Both the position numbers and the translations under genes were made by a program. The notes beneath the pieces are model-generated. The model did no database searches. It was not told the origin of the DNA and worked only from the letters and a program-made list of their open reading frames with translations. This document shows positions 1-7,596 of a stretch of 29,467 bases of DNA, one piece after another. The DNA comes from DYGX01 sp035325905 (GTDB lineage Bacteria > Chloroflexota > Anaerolineae > Aggregatilineales > Aggregatilineaceae): assembly GCA_035325905.1 (NCBI GenBank), contig DAOKYY010000040.1, positions 1 through 29,467 on the forward strand, in the 5' to 3' direction. Within the stretch, counting starts at the first letter, position 1. Every line of letters begins with the position of its first letter.

Positions 1-233
1 AAAAACAGACCGGATGCCCGGTTGAACCCGGGTAAAGTGCATCACAAGCTCTAGCAGGTTCCGCTCTCCGAAATTCTGTTGCAGCCGCAGCGCCATCCTC
101 AGGTCGATCACGAATTCCAGCGCGAGCGGCGCAGCGCCGGGCCGCCCCGATCGCGCCAACAGCCTGCGCTGGCTGAGCGGCCAGTTCCGCCCGCCCCCGC
201 GACACAGCCGCCGAGGGATCGGGATGTCCTTCG
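1..233. other. Unassigned left edge
   Basis: No complete gene is present. Reading the minus strand, one frame stays open through the whole stretch to the window edge and looks mildly protein-like near the edge (for example FVIDLRMALRLQQNFGER). Codon use there is less GC-biased at third positions than in the neighbours, and I recognise no family. It could be a gene fragment or chance. The right end holds part of the heptamer repeat described separately. No tRNA or convincing terminator is visible. Confidence 0.3.
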
Positions 234-1409
234 CTAACCGCTCGCCGCTAACAGTTTATAGCTATAAAGCAACGCTCGCGGCAGATGGAACGGCCCTTTC
301 CATATGCCGCCTTTGAGCGGCGTCAGAAGCGAGCCGTCGCGGTGCAGGTAGCCGAACCACTCGCCATGCTCCGGGTCCGCGAAATGCTCGAACGACCACG
401 CGTGGACCCGCTCGTACCACTCCGCGCACCACACCTCGCCGCTCAGCTCGTGCGCCAGCAGCAGCGCGTAAAGCGCCTCAGTGTGGGGCCACCACAGCTT
501 CTGATCCCACTCCAGCCGGGTGGGGGGCTTGCCCAGGTAATCCACGAAGTACAGCAGCCCGCCATACTCGTGATCCCAGCCGAGGTCGAGCATCCAGCGG
601 ATGATGTCGAGCGCGGCCCGCAGATAGCGGTCGTCGCCCCGGCGCTGGCCCTCGTGCATCAGAAACCAGGCGGACTCGATCGCGTGGCCCGGCGTGACCA
701 GCCGCCCATCAATCGTGTCGAGCATCAGCGAGCCGTCGTGGTTGAGGTGTTCGAACACGGCGCGCTGATCGGGCCGCATGAAGCGCGTGAGAATCTGCTC
801 CGCCGCCTCGCCCGCCACCTCGTCATAGAGCGGGTCGGAGTCCACCTGGCGGAACTCCTGCGCGGTCGCCAGCAGGATCATCGGGATGGCGTGGCTGATG
901 GTGCGCCGCGTGGCCGGGTTGACCTTCGGCGTCAGGCGGGACGGATTCCGCACGAGGTCCACGATCAGGCGGAAGGTGCGCTGCGCCAGGTCCCACGCCG
1001 CGTCGTCGCCGGTCGCTTTGGCGTACTGCGCGCCCGCGATTGCCGCGAACGTCTCGGAAAAGAAGTAGCGGCGCTTGATCAACGGGCGGCCGTCGCGCGT
1101 CACCAGAAAGAACATCCGCCCGTCGCTGTCGTAGCCGTGCCGCGCCAGGAACTCGTAACCGATGCGCGCCGCCTCAAGCCATTCCGCGCGCGGCTCCAGC
1201 GTGTTGTACAGGGTTGAGAACAGCCACACGCCCCGCCCCTGGAGCCAGATCGCCTTGTCTGTGTCGTACACGGAGCCGTCGCGGTCCAGGCAGTTGAGGT
1301 AGCCGCCATAGTCGCGGTCGAGCGCGTGGTTCAGCCAGAAGGGGACGACATCGTCCACCAGTGTATGGTAGTGCAGGTGCTTGAGTTCTTCGCGGCGTGC
1401 CCGATCCAT
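234..1409 (-). CDS. N-acylglucosamine 2-epimerase (AGE / renin-binding-protein family)
   Basis: This 391-residue cytosolic protein has the usual length for the AGE family, an (alpha/alpha)6 barrel that interconverts N-acetylmannosamine and N-acetylglucosamine. Family blocks are seen in order: KAIWLQGRGVW near residue 52, GHAIESAWFL with His242, KLWWPHTEAL with His309, and KGGIWKGPFHLPR with His375. His242 and His375 correspond to the two histidines known to be catalytic in the family. The WLQGR, KLWWPHxEA and KGxFHxPR blocks resemble true AGE and renin-binding proteins more than cellobiose epimerase or YihS. A purine-rich ribosome site (GAGAGGG) precedes the ATG. The gene lies 63 bp downstream of a NanA-like lyase, which supports conversion of ManNAc released from sialic acid to GlcNAc. 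Substrate is inferred from similarity and context. Confidence 0.82.
   Translation of the reverse strand: MDRARREELKHLHYHTLVDDVVPFWLNHALDRDYGGYLNCLDRDGSVYDTDKAIWLQGRGVWLFSTLYNTLEPRAEWLEAARIGYEFLARHGYDSDGRMFFLVTRDGRPLIKRRYFFSETFAAIAGAQYAKATGDDAAWDLAQRTFRLIVDLVRNPSRLTPKVNPATRRTISHAIPMILLATAQEFRQVDSDPLYDEVAGEAAEQILTRFMRPDQRAVFEHLNHDGSLMLDTIDGRLVTPGHAIESAWFLMHEGQRRGDDRYLRAALDIIRWMLDLGWDHEYGGLLYFVDYLGKPPTRLEWDQKLWWPHTEALYALLLAHELSGEVWCAEWYERVHAWSFEHFADPEHGEWFGYLHRDGSLLTPLKGGIWKGPFHLPRALLYSYKLLAASG
235..255 (-). repeat. Heptamer repeat at the 3' end of the epimerase gene
   Basis: Three 7-bp units lie in tandem. On the minus strand they read ACTGTTA, GCGGCGA and GCGGTTA. The TAG stop of the epimerase gene falls inside the last unit, so the repeat forms the end of the reading frame. 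The same GCGRTTA unit recurs near 1427, 2383 and 2592. Confidence 0.55.
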
Positions 1410-1426
1410 CCTGCCCTCTCTTCCTG

Positions 1427-1475
1427 GCGGTTAGTTCTCAGCGAACCGCTCACTGCTGGTCGCTGCTTTCGGCTA
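1427..1475. repeat. Degenerate heptamer repeat between lyase and epimerase genes
   Basis: The gap between the two genes can be cut into seven consecutive 7-mers, most beginning with GC: GCGGTTA, GTTCTCA, GCGAACC, GCTCACT, GCTGGTC, GCTGCTT, TCGGCTA. The phase matches the GCGRTTA repeats at the other junctions of this block. It runs a few bases into the stop codon of the lyase gene. Confidence 0.45.
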
Positions 1476-2366
1476 CATCGCCGCCAGCCCGGCGAAGTCG
1501 CTCGCGGCCAGGCGGGCGCGCAGGTCGTCCTTCTGCGCGTCGGAGAGCGGAAGCTCCGGCAGGCGCGGATCGCCGCAGTCCGGCCCCAGCGTGCTCATGG
1601 CAATCTTCAGCCCGGCGGGGAAACGACCCGTGCTGTAAATCAGGTTGATGATCGCGTTGGCCCGCTCCTGAAGCCGCTGAGCCTCGGCGTGCTGGCCGCT
1701 CTCTGCCAGCGTGCGGATGCGCCGGTACGCGCCCGGCATCAGATTCAGGGTAGAGCCGATGTGCCCGTTGGCGCCGGACATCGTCGCGTAGACGCTGTGC
1801 TCGTCCATCCCGGCCATCACCGTCCAGCCCCGCTCGCGGCCCAGGTCGACGATCTGGCGCAGCAGGTTCATATCCGCGCCGGTGTACTTCGTGCCGATCA
1901 CAGCCGGGCGGTCGAGTAGCGCGTGGAGTAAGGCGAGCGGGTCGATCTGCGGGTTCATGAGGTACGGCATGACGCCCAGGCCGGGCGCGGCGCCGATCAA
2001 CGTCTCGAAATAGCGCACGACCGCTTCAAGCGCGCCATAGCGCGGCGGGATGATGCTGCTGATCGCGGTCGCGCCGTGCGCCTGCGCGTGGCGGGTGAGG
2101 GCGACCGCGTCCGGCACGGCGACCGCGCCGACATGCACGATCACCGGCACGCGTCCGCTCACCTGAGCCAGGACGCTCTCCGCGACCCGCTGGCGTTCCT
2201 CAACCGACATCGTGAGGCCCTCGCCGGTCGAGCCACACACGTAAAAGCCGTCTACTCGTTGGTCGAGCAGGTAGCCCACCAGATCGCGCAGCGCGGCGGT
2301 GTTGACCTCACCGCGCCGGTCGAATGGCGTGATCAGCGCGGGCCAGGTCCCTTGCAGCGTCGTCAT
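1473..2366 (-). CDS. DapA/NanA-family lyase, probably N-acetylneuraminate lyase-like
   Basis: This is a class I aldolase-fold (TIM barrel) protein of the dihydrodipicolinate synthase / N-acetylneuraminate lyase family, about 297 residues, the normal family length. Visible motifs are GSTGEG near residue 47, which binds the pyruvate carboxylate, Tyr135 in VMPYLMNP, and the Schiff-base lysine Lys160 in VIGTKYTGADMN. The KYTGAD context looks more like neuraminate lyases than DapA (usually KEATG). I chose the second of two adjacent ATGs because TTGGAG lies six bases upstream; a TTG start at 2378 is possible. With an N-acylglucosamine 2-epimerase directly downstream, cleavage of sialic acid to ManNAc and pyruvate is the best guess. 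Other 2-keto-3-deoxy acid aldolases of this family cannot be excluded. Confidence 0.72.
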   Translation of the reverse strand: MTTLQGTWPALITPFDRRGEVNTAALRDLVGYLLDQRVDGFYVCGSTGEGLTMSVEERQRVAESVLAQVSGRVPVIVHVGAVAVPDAVALTRHAQAHGATAISSIIPPRYGALEAVVRYFETLIGAAPGLGVMPYLMNPQIDPLALLHALLDRPAVIGTKYTGADMNLLRQIVDLGRERGWTVMAGMDEHSVYATMSGANGHIGSTLNLMPGAYRRIRTLAESGQHAEAQRLQERANAIINLIYSTGRFPAGLKIAMSTLGPDCGDPRLPELPLSDAQKDDLRARLAASDFAGLAAM

Positions 2367-2382
2367 CATTGGCTCCAATCAA

Positions 2383-2410
2383 GCGATTAGCGATTAGCGG
2401 CTGGCGATTA
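2383..2410 (+). repeat. Four tandem heptamers (GCGATTA type)
   Basis: Four exact 7-bp units lie in a row: GCGATTA, GCGATTA, GCGGCTG, GCGATTA. They sit between the lyase gene and the transposase remnant. The TAA that ends the transposase frame is the reverse complement of the last three bases of the final unit. The same unit in opposite orientation lies on the other side of the remnant (2592-2605). Confidence 0.7.
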
Positions 2411-2518
2411 GGTGTGTAGTCCCAGAGTGAGATGGGACGGATCAGCAGTAAAGCGGTTCGGTTGCTCTTGCCACTGCTGGTAAACGTACTCGTAAGGCGT
2501 CAAGCCGCTCAGCGTCTC
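2408..2518 (-). pseudogene. C-terminal remnant of an IS481-type transposase
   Basis: A 36-codon minus-strand frame reads ETLSGLTPYEYVYQQW followed by QEQPNRFTADPSHLTLGLHT and a stop. The pattern GLTPYEY, then W, then a P-x-RF segment, then DP-x-H and GL-x-T at the very end is the characteristic C-terminus of IS481/IS3-like DDE transposases. Upstream the frame continues with unrelated residues, so only the tail of the gene survives and no catalytic DDE core is present. It separates the permease genes from the lyase gene. The identification rests on recall of the family tail; a database search would settle it. Confidence 0.62.
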
Positions 2519-2591
2519 TTGTAGGGGGCAGCAAGCTCCACCCGCTTCTATTCTCAACTTCCCATTCCCCGCTCTCCGCCTTTGCTCTTGC

Positions 2592-2605
2592 TAACCGCTA
2601 ACCGC
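2592..2605 (-). repeat. Two tandem heptamers (GCGGTTA type)
   Basis: On the minus strand two GCGGTTA units lie in tandem just after the stop of the DppC-like gene. They are inverted relative to the GCGATTA units at 2383-2410, so the transposase remnant is bracketed by inverted short repeats. Confidence 0.6.
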
Positions 2606-2618
2606 TGCGTTGCTCGTT

Positions 2619-3566
2619 CTACATCACCATCCGGGGATCGGCGGCGTCGCGCAGGCCATCGCCCACCATATTCACGAACAGCACCGTCAATACGGTCAAG
2701 ATAGCCGGGGGAATCCACATCCACGGTAGCTGCTTCAGAATCTCCAGGTTGCGCGCGGCTTCGAGCATGTTGCCCCAGCTCGGCGTGGGCGGCGCGACGC
2801 CCAGCCCCAGGAAGCTCAGCCCAGCCTCGGTCAGAATAGCGTTGCCCACGGTGAAGCTGACCATCGCCACCATCGGCGCGATCACGTTCGGCAGAATGTG
2901 AACCGCGATGATGCGCCAGTTCGGCGTGCCCAGGCAGTGCGCGGCGGTCACAAACTCCTGCTCGCGGAATGAGAGGAACTGCCCGCGCACCAGGCGGACG
3001 GTCCCCGGCCAGCTCAGCCCGCCGATCACGATCACCAGCGTGGTCAGCGTGCGCGGCAGGAAGGTGGCGAGCGTAATCATAATCACGATCGGGGGCAGAG
3101 TCATCACCACGTCGGTGAGGCGCATGATCAGCATGTCGGCCCAGCCGCCATAATAGCCCGCCAGCGAGCCGAGCGTCAGCCCGATCACGGTCGAGAGCAG
3201 CGTCGCCGCGCCCGCGACGGCCAGCGAGACGCGCCCGCCGTGGATCGTGCGGCTCCAGATGTCGCGCCCGATGCGGTCCGTGCCGAACCAGTGCTCACTT
3301 GACGGCGCGGACTTGCTGGCGCGCAGGTCCATCTGCTCGTAGGGGAAACGCTCCACCTGCGTCGCAAACACGGCCAGCAGCACGATCGTGGTCAGCCCCA
3401 GCAGGCCGACGATCGCCATGCGGTTCTTCAAAAAGCGTCGCAGCATCCGGCGCCCCGGCGAGGCGGGCGCTTTCCTGGTCAGGTCGAGCACCTCGCTCGA
3501 TGCCCACGCCAGGGCAGCCGGTTCGACGGCGGGTGCAGCGGGCGCGCCGGGGGTGGGATCAGTCAT
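2619..3566 (-). CDS. Dpp/Opp-type ABC transporter permease (DppC-like)
   Basis: This 315-residue inner-membrane permease belongs to the peptide/nickel-type ABC import family. It has the long cytoplasmic N-terminus typical of DppC/OppC, a first membrane span near residues 51-70, and the HWFGTDRIGRDIWSR block that follows the extracellular stretch in this subfamily. The coupling-helix (EAA-like) segment EFVTAAHCLGTPNWRII is seen, and the protein ends DGLRDAADPRMVM, the usual DppC terminus. The start overlaps the end of the DppB-like gene by 8 bp, so the two are translationally coupled. Substrate is not determined by sequence; the lyase and epimerase downstream suggest an amino-sugar or sialic acid rather than peptide. 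Confidence 0.88.
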   Translation of the reverse strand: MTDPTPGAPAAPAVEPAALAWASSEVLDLTRKAPASPGRRMLRRFLKNRMAIVGLLGLTTIVLLAVFATQVERFPYEQMDLRASKSAPSSEHWFGTDRIGRDIWSRTIHGGRVSLAVAGAATLLSTVIGLTLGSLAGYYGGWADMLIMRLTDVVMTLPPIVIMITLATFLPRTLTTLVIVIGGLSWPGTVRLVRGQFLSFREQEFVTAAHCLGTPNWRIIAVHILPNVIAPMVAMVSFTVGNAILTEAGLSFLGLGVAPPTPSWGNMLEAARNLEILKQLPWMWIPPAILTVLTVLFVNMVGDGLRDAADPRMVM

Positions 3567-4515
3567 AGCGAATCCTTGGGTCTACCAGCCCGTAGGCGAG
3601 GTCGGTCAGCAGGTTGGCGGCCAGCACCACCACCGCGATCACCGTGTTCATGCCCATGATCAGCGGCACGTCGCGGCTGCCAACCGCGTCGAGGTACAGC
3701 GTGCCCATACCCGGCCAGCTAAAAATCGTCTCGATGAAGACTGCACCCACCACCAGGCTCGGCACGCTCAGACCGATCATGGTGATGACCGGAAGCAGGG
3801 CGTTTGGGACGGTGTGCCGCCAGATCACGGTGCGGCGCTTCAGCCCTTTGGCGGTCGCCGTCCGCACGTAGTCGGAGTTAATGACCTCCAGCATGCTGAA
3901 GCGCGTGTAGCGCATGAACGTCGCGATATACCCCAGGCTGAGGATCCCGGCGGGCAGAATCAGGTGGTAAACCGTATCGCCTACGCTTGGCGCGGTGTGG
4001 ACCGAGCGCATCCCGCCCGACGGAAAAATCCGCCAGTGGATCGTGAACAGATACAGCGCGAGGATGCCGCTGATGAACGCGGGCAGCGAGATCCCGATAA
4101 AGGACAGCGTCGTGAGCGACATATCCCAGAAGGAATACTGCCGCAGCCCGACGAAAACGCCGAGCGAGACTCCGACCAGCACGCCTACCGCCAGCGCGGT
4201 CGCCATCAGCAGCAGGCTGTTGCCCAGGCGGCGCCCGATCATCTGCGTGACCGGCTCGCCGCTGATGTAGCTGCGGCCCATTTCTCCCCGCAGCGCGTTG
4301 GTCGCCCACTTGACGTAGCGCACCGGAGCTGGATCGTCCAGGCCGAACCGCTCGCGGATAGCTCGCAGCGCCTCTTCGGAATAACTGATCTCAGGGTTGA
4401 TGTAGCGGTCCGCCACGTCGCCCGGCGCCAGCTCGACCAGCGCGAAGATGATGATCGTCACGGCGATGAGCACCGGGATACTTGCCAGCAGCCGCCGCGC
4501 CAGGTACTTCAGCAT
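3559..4515 (-). CDS. Dpp/Opp-type ABC transporter permease (DppB-like)
   Basis: This 318-residue protein is the DppB/OppB partner of the neighbouring permease. It opens with MLKYLARRLLASIPVLIAVT, a hydrophobic first span with the positive N-terminus typical of DppB. It then has a large external loop up to about residue 100, further spans, and the coupling segment SDYVRTATAKGLKRRTVI. The C-terminus LVDPRIRYD matches the family. The gene lies 86 bp downstream of the binding-protein gene, with a stable hairpin between them, and overlaps DppC by 8 bp. No DppD or DppF ATPase gene follows, which is unusual for this transporter class. Confidence 0.88.
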   Translation of the reverse strand: MLKYLARRLLASIPVLIAVTIIIFALVELAPGDVADRYINPEISYSEEALRAIRERFGLDDPAPVRYVKWATNALRGEMGRSYISGEPVTQMIGRRLGNSLLLMATALAVGVLVGVSLGVFVGLRQYSFWDMSLTTLSFIGISLPAFISGILALYLFTIHWRIFPSGGMRSVHTAPSVGDTVYHLILPAGILSLGYIATFMRYTRFSMLEVINSDYVRTATAKGLKRRTVIWRHTVPNALLPVITMIGLSVPSLVVGAVFIETIFSWPGMGTLYLDAVGSRDVPLIMGMNTVIAVVVLAANLLTDLAYGLVDPRIRYD

Positions 4516-4557
4516 CGCGTCCTCTCTCCGGCTGACTCGGTCAGGGCAGGGCGAGGA

Positions 4558-4577
4558 GAGCCGGGCAGCCCCGGCTC
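4558..4577 (-). terminator. Intercistronic hairpin after the family-5 binding-protein gene
   Basis: A perfect 8-bp stem (GAGCCGGG paired with CCCGGCTC) closes a 4-base loop 24 bases beyond the binding-protein stop codon. No T-run follows on the minus strand, so partial termination or 3' mRNA protection is more likely than full termination. Comparable hairpins follow the other two binding-protein genes. Confidence 0.6.
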
Positions 4578-4601
4578 CCCTTGCGGAACGTGCGCCAGTA
4601 G

Positions 4602-6203
4602 CTACTCAGCCGCTACCGTCCACAGCTCGGCATGGTCCTCGTAAGGGCCGCCCGCCGGGCCGGGGAACCAGTAGAAGCCCTGCACCTCGTCGGTGGTGAC
4701 GCCGAAGCGGATCGCCGTCCACATGTAGCCTTCGATGGCGTTCGCGTTCTGGAACGCGCAGATGTCTTGCAGCAGGGCCATGTAGGCGTCCGGATCGGAC
4801 TCGGTGCGCGCCTGCGCGATCAGCGCGTCCAGCTCAGGATAGCTGGCGCCGGACAGCGTCTTGGCGTCGCCTACGGCGTCGGGATAGCCGCCCGTCTCAT
4901 AGTATTGGAACGGGTAGTTGCCCGCGGTGTGGCCCAGGCCGCGATACGAGATTGACCAGCCTTCGCCGGTGTAAAAGTACGAGTTGTAGCCTTCCGCGTC
5001 CACGCGCGGCACCGTCTCGATGCCCACGTCCGCCAGGAACTGCTGCATCGCGGCCATCGCGTCCGCGTGGAACTGGCTGCCGTAGTACGTCACGATCTCG
5101 ATCGGCTTGTCCTGCGTCCAGCCAGCTTCCTCAAGCAGTTGGCGGGCCAGGTCAGGGTTGTAGGCGTAGTCGTTGTACTCTTCCGGCCACATCGCGGGGT
5201 ACGCGGCCAGGCAGGGGACCACCGTCGCCGTGCCGCCGAGCACCGCTTCCGTGATCGCCTGACGGTCAATCGCGTAGAGGAACGCCTGGCGGACGCGCAG
5301 GTCCTGGAAGCGGTCTTCGCGCAGGTTAAAGATCAGGTAATTGGTCACGCCGCTCGGACCCTGGTAAATCACAAAGTTCTCGTCTTCGGCCAGGCGCAAG
5401 GCCACGTCGCCGCTGACATAGGTGAACTGGATTTCGCCTGCCTCAAGCGCGAGCGTTGCGGCGGTTTCGTCCTCGAAGTAGCGGTTGATCAGGCGGTCGA
5501 GCTTCGGCGCGCCATTCCAGTAGTTCGGGTTCGGCACCACAGCCCAGAACTGGTCGCGCTGGAACTCGTCGTGCATGAAGGGACCGGTCCCGACCGGGCT
5601 GGTGAACCACCATTCGGCGGTGGCGATGTCGGCAGGCGTAAAGGTGACGGCGTGCTCCGGCAGGATGTACGACTCGACCAGCCGGTAGGGAAAGCGCGGA
5701 TCGGGCGCGACCAGCGTGAACTCGATCGTGAGGTCGTCGATCACGTTGATGCCTTCGATCGACTCGGCCTCGCCAGCGGAAAAAGCGTCCGCGCCGGCAA
5801 GGTTCTTAATCCCGGCCAGGCCGACCGGGGCCGTGGCCGTCGAGCCAGGGCTGAGCACGAACTCAAACGTGAACCGGACGTCATCGGCGGTGAACGGCTC
5901 GCCGTCGTGCCAGAGCACGCCCTCGCGCAGGTTGAACGTCCAGACGGTCAGGTCGTCGTTGCTGGACCACCCGGTCGCCAACTGCGGCGCCAGCCCGCTG
6001 ATGTCTTCGTTGTAGCTGACGAGCGGCGACCAAATTTTGATCAGCCAGGTATTCCCGGCGGTCTGAATCCAGGGGGTGGTCTGCGCCAGGCCGCCCGGCC
6101 CCACGTCGAACCCGCCGACGAGCGTCCCGCCACCCTGGGCGAGCGCGCTGGCTGGAAGCGCCAGCATCATCAGCGTAATGATCAGGATAAGCAGCTTTTT
6201 CAT
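4602..6203 (-). CDS. ABC transporter solute-binding protein, family 5 (Dpp/Opp/Sat type)
   Basis: This 533-residue exported protein has the usual size for SBP family 5. Residues 1-22 form a signal peptide (KK followed by a hydrophobic core, cleavage around ALA-QG) with no lipobox cysteine. The family signature is visible: LAPQLATGW, then TFNLREGVLWHDGEPFTADDV near residues 92-113, and later the stretch from RVRQAFLYAIDRQAI into the second lobe. It should deliver substrate to the DppB/DppC pair. Family 5 binds peptides but also nickel, oligosaccharides and, in SatA-type systems, sialic acid. The adjoining NanA-like and epimerase genes favour the last, by inference. A GGAGG ribosome site lies 7-11 bases before the ATG. 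Confidence 0.85.
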   Translation of the reverse strand: MKKLLILIITLMMLALPASALAQGGGTLVGGFDVGPGGLAQTTPWIQTAGNTWLIKIWSPLVSYNEDISGLAPQLATGWSSNDDLTVWTFNLREGVLWHDGEPFTADDVRFTFEFVLSPGSTATAPVGLAGIKNLAGADAFSAGEAESIEGINVIDDLTIEFTLVAPDPRFPYRLVESYILPEHAVTFTPADIATAEWWFTSPVGTGPFMHDEFQRDQFWAVVPNPNYWNGAPKLDRLINRYFEDETAATLALEAGEIQFTYVSGDVALRLAEDENFVIYQGPSGVTNYLIFNLREDRFQDLRVRQAFLYAIDRQAITEAVLGGTATVVPCLAAYPAMWPEEYNDYAYNPDLARQLLEEAGWTQDKPIEIVTYYGSQFHADAMAAMQQFLADVGIETVPRVDAEGYNSYFYTGEGWSISYRGLGHTAGNYPFQYYETGGYPDAVGDAKTLSGASYPELDALIAQARTESDPDAYMALLQDICAFQNANAIEGYMWTAIRFGVTTDEVQGFYWFPGPAGGPYEDHAELWTVAAE

Positions 6204-6305
6204 GTTCGGTCCTCCACAGGCTAAGAGTCCTTCAGTTCCATCGAGCGATCAACAACATCTGGTGCGGTTCGTGCGCTCCTTTCGCTCGCCGCGGTTCGCG
6301 CGGAG

Positions 6306-7073
6306 TTAGGTCCGGTACGGGGTATAGCCCAGGCCAGCGGAGACGGTGCGGCAGGTTTCGCAAATCATCTCCGCCAGAAATGGGTCACGGTCGGGGCGCA
6401 TCCGGTTGGCCGGGCCAGAAATGCTCGCTGCGGCGATGACCTGCCCGGTGTAGTCGTAGATCGGCGCGGCGACGCAGCGGACGTTCTCGCCCGCCTCGGA
6501 GTTGTCGATCGCGTAGCCGCGCTGCCGGGTGCGGGCCAGCTCTTCCTCGAACGCTTCAACCGTCGTGATGGTGGTTGGCGACAGCCTGGGCAGCCCCTTG
6601 TGTTCCACTACGCTGCGCCACACGCTGTCGGGCATAAAGGCCAGCATCGCCTTGCCCAGCGCGGTCGCGTGCGCGGGCGCCCGCTTGCCGATCTGGGTGT
6701 ACATACCCACCGTCTGCAATCCCTCCACCCGGTCGATATACAGAATCTCGTCGTTGTCGAACACGGCCAGATGAACTGTTTCGTTGACGCGGCGCATGAG
6801 GGCTTTCATTTGCGGCATCGCCTGCTCGGCCAGGTTGAGGCGGCGGATGACATGGCCGTGCAGATGCAAAAAGCGCAATCCCAGCCCGTACAGGCGCGTT
6901 TCAGGGTCCTGCTCGACATAACCAAGCTGTACGAGCGTGCTCAACAGGCGGTGCGCGGTGCCGAGCGGCAAGCCGCTCGCCTCAGATAGCTCAGAAATGC
7001 TGCGCCCGTTGTTGGATTGGGCTAGCAGCTCCAGCAGCGCAAACGCCCGGCTGACAGATTGAACCGCGTCCAT
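6306..7073 (-). CDS. IclR-family transcriptional regulator
   Basis: This 255-residue protein has an N-terminal winged helix-turn-helix (residues 1-65; VQSVSRAFALLELLA, then SISELSEASGLPLGTAHRLL) and a C-terminal IclR effector domain. Effector-domain landmarks include LYIDRVEG, GKRAPAHATALGKAMLA, RGYAIDNSEAGENVRCVAAPI and AASISGPANRM. The ATG at 7073 is preferred; a GTG one codon upstream is possible. It lies 102 bp upstream of the binding-protein gene on the same strand, so it is probably the first gene of the amino-sugar operon or a local regulator of it. Two matching operator-like sites flank the promoter upstream (7193-7281), which suggests autoregulation. Confidence 0.88.
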   Translation of the reverse strand: MDAVQSVSRAFALLELLAQSNNGRSISELSEASGLPLGTAHRLLSTLVQLGYVEQDPETRLYGLGLRFLHLHGHVIRRLNLAEQAMPQMKALMRRVNETVHLAVFDNDEILYIDRVEGLQTVGMYTQIGKRAPAHATALGKAMLAFMPDSVWRSVVEHKGLPRLSPTTITTVEAFEEELARTRQRGYAIDNSEAGENVRCVAAPIYDYTGQVIAAASISGPANRMRPDRDPFLAEMICETCRTVSAGLGYTPYRT

Positions 7074-7192
7074 CACAGCACTCGCCGGTTATCGCCGGAA
7101 CAGGCGGACAGAGAAGGGGCAGCGGCCATACAATCTGGCGCGCGCCCGCTTCGCCCACGGGACATGCGCCGTGCTGCGTCCTCCGCCGGATA

Positions 7193-7207
7193 CCGCCATG
7201 CGGAAAA
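7193..7207 (-). promoter_or_regulatory. Putative IclR operator, site 2
   Basis: On the minus strand this reads TTTTCCGCATGGCGG. It matches the core of site 1 (7262-7276, TTTTCCGCATGGTGG) at 14 of 15 positions, in the opposite orientation. It would lie just downstream of the proposed transcription start of the regulator gene. Confidence 0.5.
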
Positions 7208-7226
7208 GAACAGCGCCTACACTTCT

Positions 7227-7256
7227 ATGCTAGGCGGAGAAAATATAGCTCGTCAA
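7227..7256 (-). promoter_or_regulatory. Putative sigma70 promoter for the IclR gene/operon
   Basis: On the minus strand a TTGACG -35 box (7251-7256) is followed by an 18-bp spacer and a TAGCAT -10 box (7227-7232). A TATATT inside the spacer is an alternative -10. The element is bracketed by two IclR-type sites. Start of transcription would be near 7220, giving a leader of about 150 bases. Confidence 0.45.
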
Positions 7257-7260
7257 GCAA

Positions 7261-7281
7261 ATTTTCCGCATGGTGGAAAAT
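7261..7281. promoter_or_regulatory. Putative IclR operator, site 1 (palindrome)
   Basis: An inverted repeat with arms ATTTTCCGC and GTGGAAAAT around ATG; eight of nine arm positions pair. TTCC/GGAA-type arms fit IclR-family operators. It lies immediately upstream of the -35 box of the regulator promoter. Confidence 0.6.
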
Positions 7282-7563
7282 AGCCGCCGTTGGGCGCGAA
7301 AGCAGATGGCATCGCTTGCTGGGTGGCGTCGCCATCCCGGCGTCACCGGCTTCCGCCATCTGAGCTTCTGTCGCGGTCCAGATGCCGCCCCGCAACGCCG
7401 GGCCAGCAATGAACGCCAGCAGGCACGGGCGCAAGGCTTGCGCTCTGCCCGGGCGGCGCGGTCTGCATACCTTTTGACGGCTGGATACACCGCACTTTTC
7501 ACAAAAATACATCGAATGGCGCATTCCGCACGCCGCCCGCGCAGCCGATAATGGGGCTACAGC
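7282..7563. other. Gene-free stretch between the divergent IclR and cyanase genes
   Basis: Small overlapping frames run on both strands here (for example 7270-7551 plus and 7225-7524 minus). None has a ribosome site, family resemblance or conserved-looking composition, so I call none. A GATAAT at 7547-7552 with a poor -35 (TTCCGC, 7524-7529) and a TTGACG at 7474-7479 are the only promoter-like elements facing the cyanase gene, and neither is convincing. Confidence 0.4.
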
Positions 7564-7596
7564 TTGTGCAAATTTTCACTGAGGAGCGCAAAAGAA

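Noticed and set aside
7225..7551. Small overlapping frames on both strands upstream of cyanase
   Set aside because: They lack ribosome sites and family features. The region is better explained as a regulatory and spacer stretch.
7474..7552. Cyanase promoter candidates (TTGACG at 7474, GATAAT at 7547)
   Set aside because: Neither box has a partner at proper spacing that scores above half of consensus, so no promoter feature was called.
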